Shown: piece by piece, positions 54,801-64,000 of the stretch
Layout of the letters: each line of letters starts with the position of its first letter
Position numbering within the stretch: the first letter of the stretch is position 1
Assembly: GCA_014905825.1 (NCBI GenBank)
Contig: JACGCN010000052.1
Location: 186,001 to 250,000, forward strand
Source: Lyophyllum atratum
Taxonomy: Eukaryota > Basidiomycota > Agaricomycetes > Agaricales > Lyophyllaceae
DNA: 64,000 nt
Direction of reading: 5' to 3'
Position numbers and translations under genes: made by a program
The notes under the pieces: generated by a model
Databases searched by the model: none
Told to the model about the DNA's origin: nothing
The model's input: the letters and a program-made list of their open reading frames with translations, nothing else

Positions 54801-56525
54801 CTACTTTTTCTTTTCCTCGGTGCCTGAGTCGTCCCCCGAGATCACGAACCCCGTGTACCCGCCTGCAGCACTCTCACGGCACATGCGAATGTACAGTGGC
54901 ACCCCGCCCGTAAAGTTGAGCGTTTCCACCCGTTTCCCGGGCACATTCGCGCCTGTATACCACGACTTGGCGCGATCCCAGAGATGCGTGGAGTAGATCT
55001 CATTCACGCGCTTCACCCACGCGTCCTCGGCCTCCTGCGTAGGCTCGATGCGTGTCTTTCCCTGCGCCCGCATGTATTTGATACAGTCAATGATCCAATC
55101 ACCTTGGATCTCCTATCAAAACAGGTACAAAGTCAACATCCAGGACTCGTAGGACAGAGAGAAGGGACGTACGATGCAAGTCGGACCGTTACAGAATGCG
55201 GTAGGGCCATGAGGCCCGTATGGGAAGAACATGTTGGGGTAACCCGCCGTCGTCATGCCTAGGTAAGTGGACAGGCCCTTGCCCCACTTCTCCCTGATGA
55301 GCCCCCCATCCGTCCCTCGGATGTCGATCTGGGCAATACTGCCCGTGACAGCGTCAAAGCCCGTCGCAAGGACAAGGACGTCGAACTCGTGTTCCTCCCC
55401 ATCCTGCATCTTCACGCCCTTGGGTGTCACCTCCGCAATAGGGTTCTCCTGCAGGTCTACCAGCGTGACATTAGGTTGATTGTACACCTCATAGTACTGC
55501 TGCTCTAGAGCCGGACGCTTCACGCCGAATGGATGCGGAGCGATCTCTGGCGCGAGCTTACGCTGCATCTCGGGGTCGCGGAGGCGAGCGAGGACCTTGG
55601 CGCGCCAGAACGCGTATACCACGTCGTTGGCGCGCTGATCGCGGAAAATATCCTCATGTGCGCCAAGCCAGTAGTGGAACCCGCCACGGCTCCATTGGTC
55701 CTCGAAGGTGAGGTATCTCTCCTCGGTAGTGAGATCGAAGATGCTCTTGTTGATGACGTCGAATTGGAACCCGGCGAACGTCTGCTCGCGCCGGGGGAAG
55801 AGATATGGGTAGATGTCGGCCTTCATCTTGGTTTGCGTAGCCACGTCTAGCTTGTGCTGGAACATCGGCATGGCGAGGTTGGGTGTGCGTTGGAATACGG
55901 TGAGGTGTGAAGCGATGGGACCAGTTTCTTGGATGACCTGCACGCCGCTGGCGCCTGTGCCGATAACCCCGATACGCTTCCCTGCAAGATCGACGCCGCC
56001 TTGCGGCCATTGTGCGGAGTGGTGGATGATGCCCTGGAATGAGTCGAGCCCTTTGTACTTGGGGAAAAGGGCTTTGGATGCGAATCCCGTGCAGAATATG
56101 AGGAATCGGGGGCGGACGGTGCGTCCATTCTGTGTTGATACGACCCATCGGCCGGTGGTGGTGTCGAAGTGGGCGGCGGTGACGCGTGTATCGAAGGAGA
56201 TGTCGCGGCTCAGATCGAGCTTCTTATCGACATAGTCAAAGTACTTGACGAGCTCGTCCCGGCCTGGGAAACGCTCTGTCCAGTTCCAGTCTCTCCAGAG
56301 TTCCTCGGAGGAGAACTGGTAGATGGAGAAGTCGGAGTCGACTCGGGCGCCAGGGTAGCAGTTCCAGTACCAGGTGCCGCCCAGTTTGCTGCCGGCCTCG
56401 AAGACCTTGACGGAGAAGCCGGCTTTGCGGAGCTTGTCGAGCTGGTAGACCCCGCTAAAGCCTGCTCCGACGACGAGAACGTCGAGTTCTTGGTCTCGTT
56501 GCGATATCTGTTCGTTTGTCGACAT
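54801..56525 (-). CDS. Baeyer-Villiger-type flavin monooxygenase, paralogue 2
   Basis: Exons 55173-56525 and 54801-55112 give 554 residues. The motifs occupy the same positions as in paralogue 1: GAGFSG (20-25), FQGIIHHSAQW (163-173) and GTGASG. By eye the two share about three quarters of their residues, with differences clustered in the middle (about 250-330), where the substrate channel lies in this family, so substrate range may differ. The C-terminus ends in a charged TEEKKK tail instead of the shorter end of paralogue 1. It converges on the hydrolase gene, whose stop is about 195 bases away. Confidence 0.93.
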
Positions 56526-57366
56526 GGGGCAGGATACGTGGGTTCCTGTCCTTATTCATGTTCGTTTTTATATGGTTCTCGACTTCGAAGAGCACATGAT
56601 GCTACCCAGGGACCTTCATTGGGATTGGGCGGACAACAGGACATCCCAAAATCTGTCAGCCTTCCGGCGAAGGAGTCTCCCATTTAGGCGATGCCCGATG
56701 AATTGTTCTCATGTACTGGGGGGGTTGATGTGAGAACCAGCGTCTCATGATCACTGCCGAATCGACAGACCTAAGATCGTCCTATATACGTGCCATGCGC
56801 ATATAGCCTGTGTAATTCCACTTGTGGTCAGGAAATAGCTGAATTCCAGACGGGAGAGGCCATGCGATTTCAAGCTGTTATGGCGAGTCAATGCCCTAAG
56901 AATTCAGCTTGAGGCAAACCAGTCTAATTCTAGAAACATGTACCTTGGGTAGCGGCCGACGTCCCAGGCATGGCGAAATCAATTGAAGAGTACTGGTACC
57001 ATGATGTTCGAACTTTGAAATTGGCAAGCCCGGGTTGAACGTTGAACGTTGAATGTTGAATGTTGATATTACGCCAGTCCTCCTCGATTTTTCTTAAGCT
57101 TCAAAGTATTTTTTGGGACCAGGCGCCATTTGTTATGAAGGTAGAAATTGGAGAGTAGTGAAAAGAGTTTGAGGGATGAGCGTGATGGAAGGGGTTGTGG
57201 GCGGTGTATACCGAAAGCGGTTGACCAGTGACCGTGGTCCTGTTGATGGTCACAGACCGTCGAACCCATTGCGCTCGCCACCATACTCAGTGTCTAGGCG
57301 AGATATCACTATTTCTAGAGAGGACTCGACGATACCTGGCTCACAGTTGACTGTAGAGTGGCAGTC
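56526..57366. other. Intergenic, divergent promoters
   Basis: No gene is seen. It contains the promoters of monooxygenase 2 (minus) and of the Rab-GAP (plus). A small direct repeat of GTTGAACGTTGAA/TGTTGAATG lies at about 57038-57066. Confidence 0.45.
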
Positions 57367-60300
57367 ATGTCCACCATATCAACTGCACTCCGCAACTTCA
57401 AGGAGCCAACCAAGGAGCAGCTGACGCAGATATTCTTCTCGCTGCCCTCTGTGGGATCGCTGGACGGCACAGAGAAGACAGCTGACCAGCATGTGGAGAA
57501 AATGGACATTAACGCGGTGCTGAGTCTGGGTGCTCAGGGAGTGGAGGAATCATACGTGAGTATCGAGTGCGTGTATGACACGGGCGCGTACTGATGATTC
57601 TGGAGAACAGGCGGGGAAACTACATCTAATTGCGCCGTACCTGGCTTTTGCATCTCTGGACAAGAAATCGGTGCGGTTTACGATTCCGCTGTCAACGATA
57701 CGGAGGGTAGAGAGGTTGAATGCACGGGCTGGAATATATGCTCTCAGTCTTTCGACATGGCATGGCATGAAGATAGTACGTCTCTCATGTCTATAGGTTA
57801 AGTTCGTCTAACCAGCTTCCTGCTGTTAGATTGTGCAATTGACGTCGCTAAGACCAACAGCCGACCTCTTCTGCTCGCTCCTTCGCGATGCCCTCAAGAT
57901 CGAGCTCCAACGAGGTCAGATGAAACAAGTAAAGGGGTTCGTCAAGACGTGTTACTCGGAAGCCCTCGTATCCGAGACCTCGACGGTCGCCGATAACGAA
58001 CGGGAGGATGGCAGCCTGATCAGCGAGGAGAAGGAGAACGCGGCGCCACGTGAGTCGACGTACCACGGCGGGCTTGGCCTGCGTTTCAAATTCCCGGGAG
58101 ACCCTAAGAAGTGAGTTGCCCACCACCCTGGTCGCGTTCTCTCATCATTGCAGAGCTTAGACTCCGGGAGGCGTCGAAGATCAAGCTATGGGCAACGTAC
58201 CTGCGAGGTAATCAGTCTTCTACAGCTTCCTTAGTCCGTCATTGATCCATTGCCCAGCCCACGGCCGCAATCTTACACTACTGCGCTATCCCCAATGCAC
58301 GCGTCTCGTACAGGTGGGGCTACCGAATCGCCTGCGCGGGGAAATGTGGGAAGCACTATCAGGCTCGATGTACCTGCGGTTCTCCAACCCTGGCTTCTAC
58401 GAGGAACTGCTGAAGAATAACGAGGGGCGGACGAGTACGAGCACCGAAGACATTGAGAAGGATCTCCATAGGAGTTTGCCGGAGTATGCTGGGTACCAAT
58501 CAGAGGAGGGGATCAATGCGCTACGACGCGTGCTGCAGGCATATTCGTTCAAGAACCCTGAGTTGGGGTATTGTCAGGTGTGTCGTGATGCTATCTGGCC
58601 ATTCCTTGGGTCTGACTCGTTATATCACAGGCGATGAATATTCTTGCTGCTGCTGTTCTCATGTGCGTAGTTCATCATCGTATTGCGATTGTTCTGACTT
58701 TCATCACAGATACATGTCGGAAGAGCAGGCGTTCTGGCTACTGGAAGTCCTGTGCGATCGCCTCCTACCAGGATATTATGCGTTCGTCCCCCAAACCACG
58801 GATGGCTAGTGACCATACTGAGTCTGTTTATAGACCCTCAATGCACGGTACACTTCTAGACCAACGCGTCTTTGAATCACTTGTCCAGCGCACCCTGCCG
58901 ATCATCCATGACCACTTCCAAGCTGTTGACGTCCAGCTCTCCGTCGCGTCGTTGCCATGGTTCTTGAGCTTGTGAGTCTCAGCACTTGACCCGAACCTTT
59001 ACAATTTAACGCGTGTCGTCAGGTATATCAACAGCATGCCGATGATATTTGCCTTCCGGATAGTCGATTGCTTCTTCTGCATGGGGCCTAAAGTCCTGTT
59101 CCAGGTCGGGTGAGTCTTTCATATTTTTCACTGTAGTGAGCAAGATGGCTAATATTTTCCCAGCCTCGGTCAGTTCGTTCAAAGCGTCTTCAAGAATCTA
59201 ACTGAAGCCATGTCTAACTAAAGCGATTCTGAAAATCAATGGGGAGAAGCTGCTCCAAATTCAAGATGACGGGGGTTTCCTCAAGTGTGTTGACTTCTCC
59301 TCCAAATCCGCCCCGTGTATCTGACATTTTGCAGCCTCATGCGCGACTACTTTCGCCTCCCTCGGGGATTCCGCCCACCCCAACTTGACCGACCCGCGTG
59401 CACGCGCCATCACGCGCTTCCAAGAACTTCTCCTCGTCTCCTTCCGCGAGTTCTCCGTCATCACCGACGATATGATCCTCGGCGAGCGCAAGCGGTTCCG
59501 CAGCGAAATCATCCACAGCATCGAGTCCTTCTCCAAACGATCTGCGGTTCGGAACCTCCGGACCCTCGGGCGGTTCACGAAGGACCAGGCTGGACTCATT
59601 TACGACGCCCTGTACAAGGCCATGTGCATCGTGCCCCCGCCTGCGCCGGTCAACCCACCCCCGGTGCTGCTATCCACGAACGACGGCACGGAGGAGAAGC
59701 CAGAGACACGGATCGAGCTGAAGACGTTCCAGTACTTCCTCAGCGAGATCGCGACGTGGGCCCGGAACGAGAAGATCGTGATGAATGGGTTCCAGGTGTG
59801 CTTCTCTTCATTCCTAAGTGGCTGATAGGGGCTTGACCTGGAACCGACATATCCAGCAACGCGTCGATCGCGAAATTGCAGAACACGAATTCATAGACCG
59901 CCTGTTCTTCTTTTGGGATACCTCGTGTCGTGGCGCGCTATCTTTCCAGGTAGGGACTTAACTTAGTCTGAGACCCTGCTCGCGCGCGCCGCTGCTGATG
60001 TCATTTATCAAAAGGACCTCATCTCCGGCCTGGACGGTGTCATGTTTAACGATTTGATGGAGAACATTGAATGGTTCTTCAATATGCATGATAAGAACAA
60101 GGATGGGTTCTTGACCAAAGACGAAGTCTTGACGCTCTCGGAGTCCTTCCTCGTAAGCCAGGTCTTCTAGCGCGCAGTGGCGTCCCGCTCCGCTCATTGA
60201 CTGACACTCTCTACTTCGGCTCCCAGTTCATCTTCCGCTACGAGGTCGGCGATGCGTATCTTGGCGCTGTCAGCCGGTTCATGACCAACGCTTTCGAGTA

Positions 60301-61351
60301 TGGAGATGCGCTACTTCCTCAAGCCGAGAACGCGAATGAGGAAGAGGGGGAGAAGGATGAGACGAGCGCTGCCGAGATAACGCCCCCGCCTGTTATTGAG
60401 TCAAATCAACCATACCTCAATCTCGCAACGTAAGCACCTGCACCGCCCCGGCTTCTTTAAACACAGCTCAACGGGCAACGCAGGTTCCGGATGGTCGTCC
60501 TCGCTGACGAAGTCCTCGAGTCCTTCTTCGAGAGCGACCTGTCCGGCTCGTTCAGGCTGGAGACCGTCCCAGAAGCCGAGCTCCCTGTCTCTCCAAGCGG
60601 GCTGCTGGGCGACCTCTGGTCGACCATCGCCACAGACAGCAACAAGAAGATCTTCAACATGTTTACTGACGAAATTGGAAAGACCATTGGGAAGCACCAA
60701 GTAAGTGTTCGGATGCATGCATCCTTCCTTCCCTTTCCGTGCAACAAGGCTCATCATCATTGTGCACTGCCACTGCAGGTCATCAACCGGCCTTCGATCG
60801 GTCGATACACTAAGCTCGAAGAGCCCAAGGCGCGCGAGTCGCTCCTGACGCCATCGATGCGCAAGTCCCCGTCCAAGGCGAGTCTCGCGGGATCTGCTTC
60901 GGCCAGCACAGCCACACTTTCGTCGTCGCCGTCGGGATCATCGATGTTGACTGTGGACGTGAAGGCTGGGCCGGCAAAGGACCTGCCCCAGATTCCTCCT
61001 AGCGCGAGCTTCTCTCCGATGGTGCAGGCGGTTAATGCCAGGCTTATGGAGCGTACGCCGTTCGCGATTGATGATGCGAAGGATGATGAGGACTATAGCG
61101 ACGATGAGCTTGGGGGGAATGATATCGATGACGAAGTTATGGATGAGGTGCGTTTGCGATCTGTATCTGCCTACGATGATGTACTAATATGTGACTCTTA
61201 GGTGGATGCCTTCCTTGAGGCTCATGATTCCGGATTGACTGATGCTGACAAGGAAGTCGCAAATGGTATGCCCATTGGTCTTATCGTCGGGTCGTAGACT
61301 GATACCATTCTTGCGTTCACAGATCTTCTCCATGCTGAACCAGTAAAGTAA
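57367..61351 (+). CDS. TBC-domain Rab GTPase-activating protein (GRAM-TBC-EF-hand), with an apparent frameshift
   Basis: Nineteen exons run from 57367 to 61351, about 989 residues once one extra base is ignored. The order is a GRAM domain (GKLHLIAPYLAFASLDKKSV, about 64-150), a TBC domain starting GLPNRLRGEMWE, and an EF-hand loop (DKNKDGFLTKDE). The fingers needed to activate Rab are present: IxxDxxR as IEKDLHR and YxQ as YCQ. This is the TBC1D8/9-GYP2/MDR1 architecture, acting in vesicle traffic. Exon 10 is only 5 nt (59164-59168), required to give the conserved VGLAILKING. In exon 12 the frame breaks at the TTT run 59351-59353: upstream reads RDYF and downstream ASLGDSAHP one base out of phase. 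All other exons agree, so this may be a sequencing error. Confidence 0.85.
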
Positions 61352-61434
61352 TATGTTCTAGTGGGGTCCGATATCCAACCTCCCTAGACCACCGCATTCC
61401 TGTATCAATATCGATTGCTTCCTGCGCTTTGCTA

Positions 61435-63073
<1,639 letters not shown>

Positions 63074-64000
63074 CTCGATAGTTGTTCGTGGTCAAATTTC
63101 AAGCAAATTTCAAATGCTCAGATTCGGTTAGAAGGACGTTTATGATTGATTGTCGGCCGCCTGAGTGCCTAACAAAGCACAATACCCCGCCCAGTTTTGG
63201 CGCCGGTCTTCTTACATTCTTCTAACGTAACGTTCTTGTTCCATTCCCAGCTGAAAACAGGTTTCAGACGCCGAGGAATCCTCCAACCTCAAGTGCGAAA
63301 TTTAGGATACTGTCAATAGACGACTTTATCATATGTTGAATGACTCCGAACCCTCGTTTTCGTTCAATCTTTTCGTTCCTGGCACGGCTCACTGCCAACA
63401 TATGCTCAGATCCGATCTCGCAAATCATATAACCATTATGGCTTGCGGGAATTTAACCTTTAGGTGAGATTAGATTTCTGAAGCTTCCGTCGCAGTTACG
63501 AAAACAGCGAAACCCGAATTTAGGTACAACTCCTCAGGACACTGATCTCGCTCCTCGGATTTCGAAATAGGAATCGAGATTTTATCATGGGAAGCGAATG
63601 GGTTTCCGAGAAGCGATGAGAGGGTTAGTCTTTTTGCTATGCAAATTGTCTTACGTTCTATGTCTCAGGCGCTTTGTGTTCCCCGGTCGTTGATAGCGAG
63701 TAAAGAACTGAGGAAGTTGCAAATATCAACGTTGGTGGTATGAGCCCCGAATAGGTCTCGCAGCTGTGCTTCTCCTAGTCCCGATTTGGACAGCACAAAA
63801 GAGATGAGGAGGTCTTGCCACACCGCCATGTATGCATCGATCCAGATCTCGACGGCTTAGATCTCAGAAGCTTCCGAGGACGGTCAATTTTTGACTGTCC
63901 GCCTTCGAGGGCTCTGCAGACGCTATGTTTATAAGTTCGAACCAAATGGCTTCTTGCGGTAACATCGTGTTCACCTCCAACCATGAGCAACCCTTTGAAG
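63074..64000. other. No gene recognised
   Basis: This is the promoter side of the WD40 gene and sequence beyond it. Only short unsupported frames are seen up to the window end. Confidence 0.45.

Overview
The window looks like a chromosomal segment of a mushroom-forming basidiomycete (Agaricomycete). The evidence is dense short introns (about 50-60 nt, GT-AG with a few GC-AG), intron-containing tRNA genes, closely packed genes on both strands, and families typical of such fungi: MATA-type HMG-box proteins, a GH5 endoglucanase, Baeyer-Villiger monooxygenases, an Opi1 regulator and nuclease/kinase-like repeat families. The species cannot be named from this sequence. Exon structures below were worked out by hand from splice signals, reading frame and family conservation. 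Boundaries should be good to a few bases where the frame closes.

Layout. 1-2.4 kb: a short-chain dehydrogenase. 2.9-15.6 kb: an inverted duplication of an HMG-box gene (3.06-3.86 kb minus, 14.65-15.44 kb plus) enclosing a kinesin-14 gene, scrambled Hsp70 fragments, two intron-containing tRNA-Gly genes and an FAD-oxidase remnant. 15.7-23.9 kb: three paralogous large proteins with the same exon plan, an N-terminal nuclease-like region and a C-terminal protein-kinase-like region. The minus-strand copy keeps nuclease motifs but has lost kinase motifs, and the two plus-strand copies show the reverse. 24.7-29.2 kb: two repeat systems, a 24.7-26.6 kb array and a gene whose 5' half is a tandem array of phase-1 exon+intron units. 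30.4-36.9 kb: tRNA 2'-phosphotransferase, an Opi1-family regulator and a small secreted Cys protein. 37.5-44.2 kb: GH5 endoglucanase, pyruvate dehydrogenase E1-alpha and App1-type phosphatidate phosphatase, all on the minus strand. 45-49 kb: two unrecognised genes. 49.3-56.5 kb: two Baeyer-Villiger monooxygenase paralogues flanking an alpha/beta hydrolase. 57.4-63.1 kb: a TBC/GRAM/EF-hand Rab-GAP with an apparent one-base frameshift, then an Swd3/WDR5-like WD40 gene.

How the genes relate. Most are independent housekeeping genes (kinesin, tRNAs, Tpt1, PDH, App1, Rab-GAP, Swd3). Three blocks look functionally or evolutionarily linked: the HMG-box inverted pair with shared promoter dyads; the nuclease/kinase triad, whose complementary loss of active sites recalls effector/antidote systems such as Podospora Spok proteins (an inference only); and the monooxygenase-hydrolase-monooxygenase block, which could turn a ketone into an ester and then cleave it.
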